From Ypsolopha sequella (Eukaryota; Arthropoda; Insecta; Lepidoptera; Ypsolophidae), in assembly GCA_934047225.1 (NCBI GenBank), contig OW203989.1, forward strand, positions 2,021,977-2,085,976: a stretch of 64,000 bases of DNA. The letters are read 5' to 3'. Below, in pieces: positions 35,601 to 37,926 of this stretch. Position 1 is the stretch's first letter. The number at the start of each line of letters is the position of its first letter. Below the pieces are notes generated by a model that had not been told where the DNA came from, did no database searches, and saw only the letters and a list, made by a program, of their open reading frames with translations. A program made the position numbers and the translations under genes.

Positions 35601-36477
35601 TCTCAGGTAAACAGCACCCCGTGCAACACTATAGTGCGGCTATTTCGTGCGCGACCTTCCTGCGGGGTACAGACGTTGGCGGGGGTGAGGAAGCTTTGAC
35701 TGCGCGACTGCGACTGTCGGTGAGTGAAGCGCAGCAGCTCGCGCTTCCCTGCCCCGCTACACCACCCGCCCCCGCTAACATCCTCGTACCTCGTCTCCGC
35801 CAACGTCTATACCCCGCAGGAAGGTCGCGCACGAAGAAGCCGGACTATAGCGAAGGAACGCGCGCGCCTGGTGAGTGCTACGAGCTTGTAGTTGTAATAT
35901 CTTCAAGATGGAAGCGATAGACACAGACCCCAACAGCGTGCACTCATGCTGTCCTTGGGACGCACGTATCTAAGAAGTAAACAAGTCTGTGAGGGACTTC
36001 CGGGTTATAATTATCTGACCCGTCGCCGCTTCCCCTTTTCCCGGAGACGAGGCGTATCACGCATGAGTTTCGTATCTAACATACATACAGTATCTTCAAT
36101 ATTTGCCCCGTAATGTTAAAAGTTCAGGATTCTGACAGTAAAAGTAACACGTAAGAACTGTGAAATGACAATTTAAAAAAAAACATCGTCACGACATGAA
36201 TCCCCGAGTGGGTGTCAGTGGTGTGGACTGTGAAATGCAAGTCACAGATTATTACGTGCCAGCCAGCATGATGGGTGGTGAGCCCGTGCTTTACGTGCCT
36301 CTCGAAGCACGCAAACCAAAACACAAATGTACGGGAATTTGATCCCGCGACCTCCTCGAGTACTCGAATTACTAGACAGATGTAAAAACTTAGTTATCCT
36401 TTATTATTTTTTCAGATAATTTACCGACAAGAACCACAAGCAAAGAATTTATAAGCAGCGGCGGCGACAAGAAATAA
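5553..36477 (+). CDS. CFAP52: CFAP52 / WDR16, axonemal WD40 protein (spliced, 5' end outside window)
   Basis: Sixteen exons join in frame: 5553-5659, 6312-6516, 7619-7754, 8982-9130, 10139-10284, 14411-14604, 15420-15568, 22631-22776, 23979-24130, 26625-26769, 27675-27767, 31371-31459, 32335-32389, 34016-34159, 34850-34979, 36416-36477. They encode 699 residues and end at TAA 36475-36477. Every junction is GT/AG and all phases agree. The order and residues follow vertebrate CFAP52 as I recall it (GTTTGDI, LLRIVVPN, IVSAWND, CIIWDLV). CFAP52 is a two-propeller WD40 microtubule inner protein of cilia and sperm flagella. Typical W-D/W-x signatures are KIWDF, VVLWDV, LRVWNV, VRVWCL, VRVWDI, VAYWET, VKLWKY and IIVWRV. 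The N-terminal exon(s) are missing to the left. After the last propeller blade there is a C-terminal extension of roughly 110 residues that the human protein lacks. Introns hold most of the transposons described here. Confidence 0.93.
5681..5819. mobile_element. MITE family A, copy 1
   Basis: Inverted repeat of about 139 bp. The arms start ggcgcaacacgacttaac and end with its near complement. Related copies are at 36949-37095 and 62701-63152. It has no coding capacity and lies 21 bp past a CFAP52 donor. Confidence 0.8.
5881..6147. mobile_element. Inverted-repeat MITE (hairpin)
   Basis: About 267 bp. The left arm tacccgcctttttctaatta is mirrored at 6128-6147. Inner segments around 5960-6000 and 6045-6095 are also complementary, so nearly the whole element folds back on itself. 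No target duplication was assigned. Confidence 0.8.
6312..6516 (+). CDS. CFAP52: CFAP52 exon b
   Basis: Acceptor AG at 6310-6311, donor GTGAGT at 6517. Encodes VRVEAVAFSSDERYMITIGG, then DDGSVVLWDV and a low-complexity alanine/threonine stretch, ending FVTAGD plus one base. It aligns with human IEALAFSPNDLYLVSLGG and GSVVVW. The 3' half of this exon is the source of the tandem copies at 6561-7330. Confidence 0.93.
6517..7330 (+). repeat. Tandem array of decayed copies of CFAP52 exon b and its donor region
   Basis: The segment starting gacgtggcagcggg in the exon (6399) recurs at 6561, 6716, 6970 and about 7115, so the basic period is roughly 155 bp. A longer variant segment (about 6785-6890 and 7185-7290) gives a higher-order period of about 400 bp. 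Relative to the exon, copies lack 5 bp near the ttctag motif. This shifts the frame and produces TGA at ctttga. Later copies have ataatg where the exon has the GT donor. They are pseudo-exons in the intron. Confidence 0.85.
7619..7754 (+). CDS. CFAP52: CFAP52 exon c
   Basis: Acceptor tttgacag ends at 7618; donor GTACGT at 7755. Encodes (T)NLRVWNVRPESK ... GKLRRRVCCLAIS ... YAGT(T), matching the human IRVWEL ... GQLKRIVMSIG ... LGTT stretch. The first two and last two bases are split codons that fit both neighbours. Confidence 0.92.
7980..8250 (+). repeat. Interspersed lepidopteran-type repeat
   Basis: Starts near ggttccgtacccaaagg and ends gagtccgactcgcacttggc followed by a T-rich tail. The same unit occurs at 13288-14085 and 24178-24655 (+) and in fragments at 54282-54312 and 63604-63690 (-). 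The ending is one I associate with repeats common in moths and butterflies; its class (SINE or LINE 3' end) is not resolved here. Confidence 0.6.
8580..8720 (-). repeat. tRNA-headed SINE
   Basis: On the - strand the order is A-box-like gcgcagtcggtagcgc, then B-box ggttcaaatcctg. The anticodon arm is imperfect (the loop lacks T33), so this is a tRNA-derived retroposon rather than a working tRNA gene. Confidence 0.6.
8982..9130 (+). CDS. CFAP52: CFAP52 exon d
   Basis: Acceptor atttgtag ends at 8981; donor GTGAGC at 9131. Encodes TGDIIKFSIN ... CGPLRRAKK ... CYSQ(G). With the previous exon it rebuilds GTTTGDI, which also occurs in human CFAP52. Confidence 0.9.
9131..10138. other. Intron without recognised features
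   Basis: AT-rich intron. I see no exon, tRNA or clear transposon terminus. Between 9780 and 9910 there is a weak internal repetition of tcactcgtgtctcaatg-like sequence. Confidence 0.5.
10139..10284 (+). CDS. CFAP52: CFAP52 exon e
   Basis: Acceptor tattccag ends at 10138; donor GTGAGT at 10285. Encodes (G)VECILIMSDGCLIVGAGDGT, then VDVLDEINWKGDFPKGKL. It matches human VSAIRCLKMGGLLVGSGAG. The insert after VDVLDE is insect-specific in my comparison. Confidence 0.92.
10400..10655 (-). repeat. tRNA-headed SINE
   Basis: Reverse copy of the SINE family seen at 43527-43865 and 32710-33021. The head includes ggatttgaacccgcgacctc (B-box on the - strand) and the body includes cgtgatgggtggtgagcccg. 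No coding capacity. Confidence 0.7.
10820..10970. mobile_element. Short palindromic MITE
   Basis: Near-perfect inverted repeats of about 44 bp. The left arm (10820-10863) begins ggagccgtatttttgaatcg and the right arm (10927-10970) ends cggctcc. The spacer of about 63 bp has no ORF. Confidence 0.85.
10972..13246 (+). pseudogene. Jockey-like non-LTR retrotransposon, 5'-truncated and decayed
   Basis: An RT reading frame can be followed across several frames: FAKHFASFYND before the hAT insertion, then GAGPDGLPGVF, RNYRPISLLPLPAKVFE, RVPQGSHLGPVLFLIFINDL, FADDLKIYQ (the F-x-DD catalytic box), LPLNAQKCKYIIFAKK and EIRDLGVIVDNKLSF. Frameshifts occur near 12178, 12480 and 12835, so it is dead. It ends in a short AT-rich tail (ataaataaataaaac, 13232-13246). 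No endonuclease domain remains. Assignment to the Jockey group rests on these RT phrases. Confidence 0.8.
11056..11695. mobile_element. Non-autonomous hAT-type element
   Basis: 640 bp flanked by a perfect 8-bp duplication GATCGATG (11048-11055 and 11696-11703). Termini are imperfect inverted repeats: catggccgtagctagg on the left and ctagctacagccctg on the right. Removing the element with one duplication restores the LINE reading frame (GISGIDGLATRSTLGIWD). The interior repeats the word ccctacct near both ends. No transposase is visible. Confidence 0.88.
13288..14085 (+). repeat. Interspersed lepidopteran-type repeat, interrupted
   Basis: Same family as 7980-8250: begins gggtaccaaacgggaccc and ends gagtccaactcgcacttagc. 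It is split by the insertion at 13341-13809 and otherwise continues across it. Confidence 0.6.
13341..13809. mobile_element. Non-autonomous DNA transposon with 7-bp target duplication
   Basis: 469 bp with inverted termini catagtaaaaccagaacagt and its complement, flanked by CCGTCGG at 13334-13340 and 13810-13816. The interior has no transposase. It contains a stretch (around 13503-13535, aatgaatatagaag) that recurs near 28537-28568. Superfamily unassigned. Confidence 0.8.
14309..14365 (-). repeat. Repeat fragment, inverted relative to 14932-14990
   Basis: About 55 bp (ccaagtaagattgtggtacc ... cagctctaccacc) is complementary to 14932-14990. Together they bracket CFAP52 exon f. Confidence 0.65.
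14411..14604 (+). CDS. CFAP52: CFAP52 exon f
   Basis: Acceptor ttttttccag ends at 14410; donor GTACGT at 14605. Encodes LKSTKLDGCITSLELMES ... RILLVGTRTSEIYAINV ... TCHRCAINDIAFP. It matches human GGITSI, FLVGTEESHIYRV and ATCHFDAVEDIVFP. Confidence 0.93.
14886..15010 (+). repeat. Repeat fragment common in Lepidoptera
   Basis: Contains catccactgctggacatagg, a phrase I associate with a widespread lepidopteran retroelement. Part of it (14932-14990) is the inverted partner of 14309-14365. Confidence 0.5.
15420..15568 (+). CDS. CFAP52: CFAP52 exon g
   Basis: Acceptor ttttttcag ends at 15419; donor GTTTGT at 15569. Encodes (K)GMSGVFATAGAGDVRVWCLE, then SCQELLRIVVPNFTCSAVL and DGKSIVS. It aligns with human ELFATCAKKDIRVW, RELLRITVPNMTC and DGKSIIS. 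Confidence 0.93.
16026..18908 (-). CDS. CR1-like ORF2: endonuclease and reverse transcriptase
   Basis: Open frame of 960 residues. The N-terminal quarter is an APE-type endonuclease, recognisable from QNLCGV, CICEHFL, IYRTPDSKNF and the catalytic GDFNVDF. The RT follows, with SSGWDEITINVFKD, LAKVIPVFKKG, AALFLDLSSAFDTVDH, TRGVPQGSILGPILFTIF and the catalytic box VLFADDTNAV. The C-terminus has the usual LNWKPEL / RLRYSIKFWG thumb region. No stop interrupts it, so it may be active or recently so. It would nick target DNA and copy its own RNA by target-primed reverse transcription. Its ATG overlaps the end of the intermediate frame by about 20 bp. Confidence 0.92.
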   Translation of the reverse strand: MCFFANKVNYVSLLYQNLCGVSNKKDEIELLLHELCVKPSFFCICEHFLNKTSAPLFNLTDYNMVSYNMRTNKKRGGSLILAQKDRQVEELRNYCRMYKMNSFEICGVRDIDTGINIICIYRTPDSKNFDSFIISLETLLETTFDKKCLIVGDFNVDFLSDSKQKFELLTLLSCYNYRHLVNTPTFRRNDSQSCIDNIFTNLRIEDLGTVDVYFNGIGDGHALLSCPIVTKAKEKKEKVFFTYRRSFSNKNKAIFRQQLETINWCSIGINTFLSKLTQLFRDSFKKVKRKVNVKKANKINWVTKGIRTSSKMKRVLTNINLHSDSSIINYKTTYIRLYRKVIRNLKKMTIAKELVVAKNSSKAIWKIINRHRNKSDKKTDNLILKCDNKIITDPKDIVNVFSEHFNLGVGYDLVNPNVAISVLKESVNIVGNDMECRPFTQCEIKKLVLSMENKKSSGWDEITINVFKDNIDLLALPLTHLFNECVANEIFPEQLKLAKVIPVFKKGSKTDAKMYRQISVLPTTSKIFEKLLQHRLCTHLSLNKVINNRQYGYRKGIGTADAVETLIDDTVRYLSEKKKVAALFLDLSSAFDTVDHHILLGKLEHYGVRKGLLRLMESYLKNRSQYVEIKCTDKGMENMARSNVRTITRGVPQGSILGPILFTIFTNDLIDYIKNKVPGIHIVLFADDTNAVISSDNINDLNDRVQDTMLAFQAWFVCNNLKLNADKTNVMLFKTTARNNDTLQISINGITITQVDEVKFLGVRLDSCLNWKPELQAIESTISSACYALRSLREEVAQEHLLTVYYALVESRLRYSIKFWGNSYKYNLTKAFVLQKRAIRTIVRIPPWTSCKDHFARLGVLTVPSLYIYVLLSDFSKHITRLETPDDKVQRLNSRRKDVRINTVPPSLKIAEHSACYQAVRYYNALPLSLKLIDSTGIFKTNLKKFLLAKCLYSLDDLFL
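18889..19170 (-). CDS. Small frame between ORF1 and ORF2 of the CR1-like element
   Basis: 93 codons with internal repetition: RYHCNPE twice near the N-terminus, then VETQT, VETQT and KDTQTEEN. It overlaps the ORF2 start and begins about 20 bp after the ORF1 stop. It could be the shifted tail of ORF1, a separate small protein, or chance. I know no family for it. Confidence 0.4.
   Translation of the reverse strand: MHREILRLYYKGEFERYHCNPELKRYHCNPEREINAGGVSLLRPLSVKHVETQTCPDDGTTLKNLVTVETQTGCINSSHHKDTQTEENVFFRQ
19192..20442 (-). CDS. CR1-like ORF1: zinc finger and SGNH esterase-like protein
   Basis: 416 residues. The N-terminus has a PHD-like zinc pattern: CIVCLGKLL, LLQCDSCKKIFHHNC and TCNECNK. 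Residues of about 95-165 look coiled-coil (SENERLKLEIGAAHAEIENL). The C-terminal third resembles the SGNH esterase found in ORF1 of CR1-type LINEs (LYTDERGRGLRSNL, FIIILAGSNDYDP), although the expected first-block GDS is replaced by TDERG. ORF1 proteins bind the element RNA and assist retrotransposition. The ATG at 20440-20442 is the first in frame. Confidence 0.85.
   Translation of the reverse strand: MKSCIVCLGKLLDIELLQCDSCKKIFHHNCVNITTAKYMAEYATRKNVYTCNECNKLLEITDASTTSTTSTPSAQEHNYVTQRKPTRYRGYEESALDLSYISLPTTLAHNHSQDLEDFKSENERLKLEIGAAHAEIENLNFANSTLHRENNEHLKKIQVLKSVGLGDMHMGTTSSPIKLVSPRYRKTRSDSLKPGFPSTSQRDLTNNVIQQIGVNKILAPRTYQTERNKNACNDLSNPTCHLGPRPSFHQITLNIEKHATLQSSSSYTTTEHNVDPQKTDLTKPNLKQVRLYTDERGRGLRSNLQNLLGAGYRVTSTIKPHAPLAEILSSCQSDCKELTDRDFIIILAGSNDYDPLCLQSTLYCCLSALKHTNIVVCNVGLTKYLNEHMLNQCLEHVSSCFSRVALLDVYDDDRIF
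21164..22127 (+). mobile_element. Non-autonomous Helitron-like element, copy 1
   Basis: Starts near ccggtgtgtctgtacattg and ends after a GC hairpin region (ccacgcgagcgaagtggcgg) with the degraded terminus gacagctat. The same sequence in reverse forms 33033-33780, which keeps the exact CTAG terminus, and part of it is at 28068-28275. No Rep/helicase is encoded. Confidence 0.7.
22490..22570 (-). repeat. tRNA-like SINE head
   Basis: Contains ggggttcaaactcgggtctc and ctaccgactgagc, which read on the - strand as A-box and B-box of a tRNA-like unit. Pairing is too poor for a real tRNA. Confidence 0.45.
22631..22776 (+). CDS. CFAP52: CFAP52 exon h
   Basis: Acceptor cccgtttag ends at 22630; the donor GTTATT at 22777 is weaker than the others. 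Encodes (A)WNDACIRAFTPLTGRLVYC, then GTSALDITHDGRTLISGG and CEGQ. It aligns with human AWNDGKIRAFAPETGRLMY and VISGGGEGE. The splice to exon i rebuilds GEGQVRVW-like sequence, so the odd donor is still the right one. Partial copies of this exon follow in the intron. Confidence 0.92.
22784..22820 (+). repeat. Degenerate duplicate of CFAP52 exon h, left part
   Basis: The stretch cttcaacactcacagcaaga repeats exon sequence (cttcaacactcacaacaagg). The duplicate is cut by the element at 22821-23363 and resumes at 23364-23425. Confidence 0.75.
22821..23363. mobile_element. TA-target MITE inside an exon duplicate
   Basis: 543 bp with inverted termini aagtagagccactgagtgat and its complement, flanked by TA (22819-22820 and 23364-23365), which is typical of Tc1/mariner-type elements. 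No transposase. Confidence 0.87.
23364..23445 (+). repeat. Degenerate duplicate of CFAP52 exon h, right part, with hairpin
   Basis: Resumes with gcgcttgaca and includes atgactcatgacggacgg, both from exon h. An extra segment between them creates a perfect hairpin: aacaataacctttccgtcc is mirrored by ggacggaaaggttattgtt (about 23378-23440). Confidence 0.75.
23979..24130 (+). CDS. CFAP52: CFAP52 exon i
   Basis: Acceptor acctgcag ends at 23978; donor GTAAGT at 24131. Encodes VRVWDIRPERQSLKKVLKEH, then KSPVSAIQVSPNDTEAVSAG and DGSCIIWDL(V). It matches human EALKEHKSSVSCI and DGTCIIWDLV. Confidence 0.94.
24178..24655 (+). repeat. Interspersed lepidopteran-type repeat
   Basis: Same family as 7980-8250: begins gggctccgtacccgaag and ends near gcgcgagtcgcagtcacac followed by ttggcc. 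About 480 bp, so it is one of the longer copies here. Confidence 0.6.
24754..25030. mobile_element. TA-target MITE
   Basis: 277 bp with long inverted repeats starting tacaatgtgtaacagaaagg, flanked by TA on both sides (24752-24753, 25031-25032). Complementarity extends about 95 bp into each arm. Probably mobilised by a Tc1/mariner-type transposase. Confidence 0.85.
25205..25330 (-). repeat. tRNA-derived SINE, family 2 copy 1
   Basis: On the - strand: ctcagtggttagagcaatcg (A-box), gggttcgaattcc (B-box), then a body gagctcctcatatccaaat ... ctgcgtttctatactgcaat. The same head and body occur at 42488-42608 on the + strand. Confidence 0.78.
25331..26580. other. Intron without recognised gene
   Basis: AT-rich. 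Two small hairpins of the type ttttatgcatacgagtgcat followed by aaaacg occur at about 25740-25768 and 26301-26325, suggesting related fragments of an unknown element. No exon is supported. Confidence 0.45.
26625..26769 (+). CDS. CFAP52: CFAP52 exon j
   Basis: Acceptor ctctccag ends at 26624; donor GTATGC at 26770, followed by a (GT)n run. Encodes SLSRRQVMYANTLFMCVCFE, then PLGCQLLTGGTDRRVAYWET. It aligns with human NQMILANTLFQCVCYHPEEF and SGTDRKIAYWEV. Confidence 0.94.
26881..27050 (+). repeat. SINE body, family 1
   Basis: Contains gaggaaacctgcatgcctga, cacgttgggacgtaataatc and cacctctgacaccccctcgg, ending tcgtgacgat. Same body as the copies at 32710-33021 and 43527-43865 (+) and at 36178-36375 (-). 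Confidence 0.72.
27195..27495. mobile_element. Short non-autonomous hAT
   Basis: 301 bp flanked by the 8-bp duplication GTCTAGAC (27187-27194 and 27496-27503). The ends are cagccctgggggtccgc on the left and aagaaacgctg on the right. It sits in the first of two tandem copies of a segment of about 100 bp (27120-27194 with 27496-27520, and 27521-27620). Confidence 0.85.
27675..27767 (+). CDS. CFAP52: CFAP52 exon k
   Basis: Acceptor atttccag ends at 27674; donor GTATAA at 27768. Thirty-one codons: LEASKVGAINGLHIS, then NGELFVTGANDQMVK. Equivalent to human LEGSLSGSINGMDIT and HFVTGGNDHLVK. Confidence 0.93.
28068..28275 (-). mobile_element. Helitron-like fragment, copy 3
   Basis: The 5' portion of the same element as 33033-33780. 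On the - strand it starts TCAGTGTG, matching the TC start expected for a Helitron. The 3' part is missing. Confidence 0.6.
28648..30746 (+). mobile_element. Complete mariner-type transposon (rosa-like, DD41D)
   Basis: 2099 bp flanked by TA (28646-28647 and 30747-30748). The terminal inverted repeats are unusually long, about 290 bp each: left 28648-28945, right about 30460-30746, highly similar with scattered mismatches, starting tacaggatgaattttcgaga. One intact transposase ORF lies between them. It sits in the CFAP52 intron between exons k and l. Confidence 0.93.
29182..30243 (+). CDS. Mariner-type transposase, DD41D
   Basis: 353 residues with no interruption. The first 120 or so residues form the paired-type helix-turn-helix DNA-binding region (VPSRKVITKLLKNLKEYGSF, VALEVGVSQSLVLKTLKKH). 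The catalytic acidic residues are in IIWSDETHF, VYFQQDDAPPH and SPDLTPLDFFLWG. I count 41 residues between the second and third aspartates, the spacing reported for the rosa/Visitor branch of the IS630-Tc1-mariner superfamily. It would cut at the long inverted repeats and insert at TA. The ATG at 29182 is the first in a long open frame. Because the frame and both ends are intact, the element could be active. Confidence 0.93.
   Translation: MSLNRKRLDLIEAYFVNNRNMESALVWYANKYPLRQVPSRKVITKLLKNLKEYGSFKKKLVRQPRVLDKDTEIAILTYVESDPEISSRYVALEVGVSQSLVLKTLKKHDYKPYQQGRIVQALHPGDNVRRITFCRWLRGKISRDHEFLKYIIWSDETHFSNNGMYNRRNHHYWSRENPLRVRESHNQVRFSFNCWGGVMSNRVVMVEFYEGTLNAAVYNDVILENLQNQLDEWLLSELRKVYFQQDDAPPHNSRLTRSSLNRQFGSQWIGTHGPTKWPPRSPDLTPLDFFLWGYLKNEVYKKKYNSIQELKDALIRILNDIYPRKLSASTSSVQKRINLCICENGGHFEQFIS
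30749..31370. other. Intron without recognised gene
   Basis: A GC-rich stretch at about 30905-31020 stands out from its AT-rich surroundings but shows no terminus, SINE box or conserved frame that I can name. Confidence 0.4.
31371..31459 (+). CDS. CFAP52: CFAP52 exon l
   Basis: Acceptor tgcttacag ends at 31370; donor GTACAT at 31460. Encodes LWKYQEGIYSHAGLGHAGAV, then TCCRFSPDD(R). With exon k it gives VKLWKY, the equivalent of human VKVWDY, and GLGHAGAVT matches GVGHSGNIT. Confidence 0.92.
31615..31712 (+). repeat. Short tandem repeat of about 48 bp, two copies
   Basis: Two copies of a unit containing gtgcgatacgccca and tgcggggaat. In one frame they read DKFVCDTPMVCGE and NKFMCDTPTVCGE before a stop. 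This is not needed for CFAP52 splicing. Confidence 0.6.
32195..32302 (+). repeat. SINE family 1, 3' fragment
   Basis: Includes ctcacgctgggatatggact, then aaacctctgacacgcgggg and ttcatgtcgtgacgatgt. It ends about 33 bp before the acceptor of CFAP52 exon m. Confidence 0.6.
32335..32389 (+). CDS. CFAP52: CFAP52 exon m
   Basis: Acceptor acatccag ends at 32334; donor GTGAGC at 32390. Encodes FVVSCCAAGSIIVWRVPE, the last propeller strand (human YIVSVSADGAILRWKYP). The human protein ends a few residues after this point. Confidence 0.9.
32710..33021 (+). repeat. tRNA-headed SINE, family 1, near complete
   Basis: The head has tctagtggttcaaac (A-box-like) and cgcaggttcaaattcc (B-box), followed by the shared body (cacgctgggacgtaataatc, cacttc-rich middle, ccctcggggattc) ending catgacgg. 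Confidence 0.7.
33033..33780 (-). mobile_element. Non-autonomous Helitron-like element, copy 2
   Basis: On the - strand it begins TCCGGTGTG (33780) and ends gggaaatagCTAG (33033) followed by T, as expected of a Helitron 3' end. It is similar to 21164-22127 over its length. Confidence 0.75.
34016..34159 (+). CDS. CFAP52: CFAP52 exon n (C-terminal extension)
   Basis: Acceptor atgttcag ends at 34015; donor GTAACA at 34160. Forty-eight codons, lysine- and glutamine-rich (QYTKKPNPPSKAQGQEE ... ASGDRQFRVPGNFTK). It has no counterpart in the human protein as I recall it. The exon keeps phase 0 on both sides. Confidence 0.82.
34850..34979 (+). CDS. CFAP52: CFAP52 exon o (C-terminal extension)
   Basis: Acceptor aaccaccag ends at 34849; donor GTGAGT at 34980. 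Encodes VEKIEAIDTARSSVHSCCPC, then DATHRSKKVEGTPHNTS and GGKRAP plus one base. The last base joins AT of the final exon to make aspartate. This exon is the source of the duplicate array that follows. Confidence 0.8.
34991..35320 (+). repeat. 110-bp tandem repeat, three copies
   Basis: Units start at 34991, 35101 and 35211 (gagcctggtagttgtagtat). The first two read identical; the third differs at a few bases. Each unit contains a fragment resembling exon o (ggaagcgtaagacacc, cgcagcagcgtgca) plus unrelated sequence around gattcggtcgaccg. Confidence 0.9.
35425..35985 (+). repeat. Further copies of CFAP52 exon o in the last intron
   Basis: Three longer copies follow the 110-bp units: a partial one at about 35420-35500, one at about 35530-35631 continuing at 35850-35880, and one at about 35905-35985. 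The middle copy keeps the exon frame (KIEALDITRSSVHSYCPC, then DATHRSQVNSTPCNT), although a MITE splits it. The last copy ends early (SCCPWDARI, then TAA). Confidence 0.8.
35632..35847. mobile_element. TA-target MITE inside an exon-o copy
   Basis: 216 bp with inverted termini of about 50 bp (tagtgcggct at the left, agccggacta at the right, then gcgcgaccttcctgcgggg and its complement). The target TA is duplicated (35630-35631, 35848-35849). The uninterrupted sibling copy at about 35470 shows the empty site. Confidence 0.88.
36178..36375 (-). repeat. tRNA-headed SINE, family 1
   Basis: Reverse copy: starts atcgtcacgacatgaatccc and ends with the B-box region gggaatttgatcccgcgac and a decayed A-box (tactcgaattactagac). 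It lies about 40 bp upstream of the last CFAP52 exon. Confidence 0.7.
36416..36477 (+). CDS. CFAP52: CFAP52 last exon
   Basis: Acceptor tttttcag ends at 36415. Encodes (D)NLPTRTTSKEFISSGGDKK and stops at TAA 36475-36477. Its phase fits exon o exactly. Confidence 0.8.
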
Positions 36478-36624
36478 TTGTATTTGTATCACTACCGCGT
36501 TCATATTTTATAAAAAAAAAATATCTGTATGTGTTTATAATTTTCAAGTTTTATTAAAAAACGGGAATGATTGGTACTGACTATATTTTACACAGGATAA
36601 AACTAAAATATTATTCATTCTTAT

Positions 36625-36692
36625 AATAAACAGGCCCAGATAGATGAAATTAATAGAATTTTGCTCATAGTTGCGTCCTTCACTTCAATAAA
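36625..36692 (+). terminator. Candidate CFAP52 polyadenylation signals
   Basis: AATAAA occurs at 36625-36630 and again at 36687-36692, about 150 and 210 bp after the CFAP52 stop codon. Which one is used cannot be told from sequence. Confidence 0.5.
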
Positions 36693-36832
36693 GGATATAT
36701 CTTATTTAGGATATATCTTTTGTAGTACACGTATGTATGATTACTTATTTTAATAAAATTTTCCTTTCCCGCTTAGGTTTGCTGGAAGATATCTCTTTTT
36801 AGAGATAAGCTCGCCTGTGTACATTAAAGAAT

Positions 36833-37632
36833 AAAGGCGTGACCGCTGCGCTAATTTTCTAACAAAACATTGTTAACAAAACACGTTAGCTAAATATGTT
36901 TACTAAACATCCCGTCCGCTGCACAATTTAGTGAACAATGGTGTAGATTCGATGTAGCACATCTTAACTTATTTGACAGAACTAGACTTAATTTAAGCGT
37001 TCTGTATTTTTGTTTTCGAAAAAGAAAGAAAATGACAGGACGGACGCTTAAAATAAGGTTAGTCCTGTCAAATAAGTTAAGTCGTGTTACACCGAATTGA
37101 CACTCAAATTAATCGCTTTCAAAAATAACGTTAAAAAGATGGTAACATTATCGCTGTCAAACGGGGTTAACGTTACTACCAAAAGTAACGTTATGTCAAT
37201 TAACGTTACTAAAGTGATATTATAACGTTATTATACTATAACGTTGGTATTAAACTAACGATAATTTTTGTATGGTCAGTCAAAAAATCCATTCACTTTT
37301 AGAAAGTAAGAGCCACTGAAAGGTTTCTGTAAAATCCAAAGACATCATGACGTTATTTTTATTGTTACGGGTTGAATATTACAGGTCGAAACCAGAAGGT
37401 CCCCAAACAGGGTAAGCGGGGCCTCGCCGACACCGCGCCGTCGCGCCATTTTAAGGCAAAACGGCAACGTAAGATAAAATATCGTTATAAATAACGTTAA
37501 TTATCCATTCCGTTCGGAAAACATGTTTTCGTGTTTTTGCTAACAAAACATGTTTAGCCACGTCCCTTTTGTGTTTGCGTAACATGTTAGGTGTTAGAAA
37601 AACACGAAAACATGGCGCAGTGGTCACGGCTT
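36833..37632. mobile_element. Non-autonomous DNA transposon containing MITE A copy 2
   Basis: The left end aaggcgtgaccgctgcgc is complementary to the right end gcgcagtggtcacggctt; both inner flanks carry tctaac / gttaga. It sits between the convergent CFAP52 and ATG12 genes. The target duplication is unclear. It holds the nested MITE at 36949-37095 and the AACGTT-rich stretch at 37125-37260. Confidence 0.6.
36949..37095. mobile_element. MITE family A, copy 2
   Basis: Inverted repeat whose arms contain cttaacttatttgacag and its complement, as in 5681-5819. Confidence 0.8.
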
Positions 37633-37803
37633 AGCAAGGGTAATGTTCATTTTGGTTGCCTTGTCAAATCAACCAAGTGTGAAAATTCAGACCCAACTAC
37701 AAGCGAAATTGGAAATTTCTTAAAATTTACAATGACTAGCTTTAAAGAAAATCTATAAATCTTTTTGTTTTTTCATTTGCACATTACAGTTAATAGTTAC
37801 TTC

Positions 37804-37926
37804 TTATCCCCAAGCTTGGCTCTTGCAGTAGTGCAGTACCAGTTTGCCGTCTGTACCAAAACATTCATACAAGTTCCTCACTATCTGGTCTGGTGATGGA
37901 GCAAACGTTTGATTCACATATAGAAA
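37804..37926 (-). CDS. Atg12: ATG12 exon 3
   Basis: Acceptor ttttttccag (- strand) ends at 37927; stop TAA at 37806-37804. Encodes [20 protein letters not shown], then [20 protein letters not shown]. Confidence 0.96.
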   Translation of the reverse strand, partial: FLYVNQTFAPSPDQIVRNLYECFGTDGKLVLHYCKSQAWG

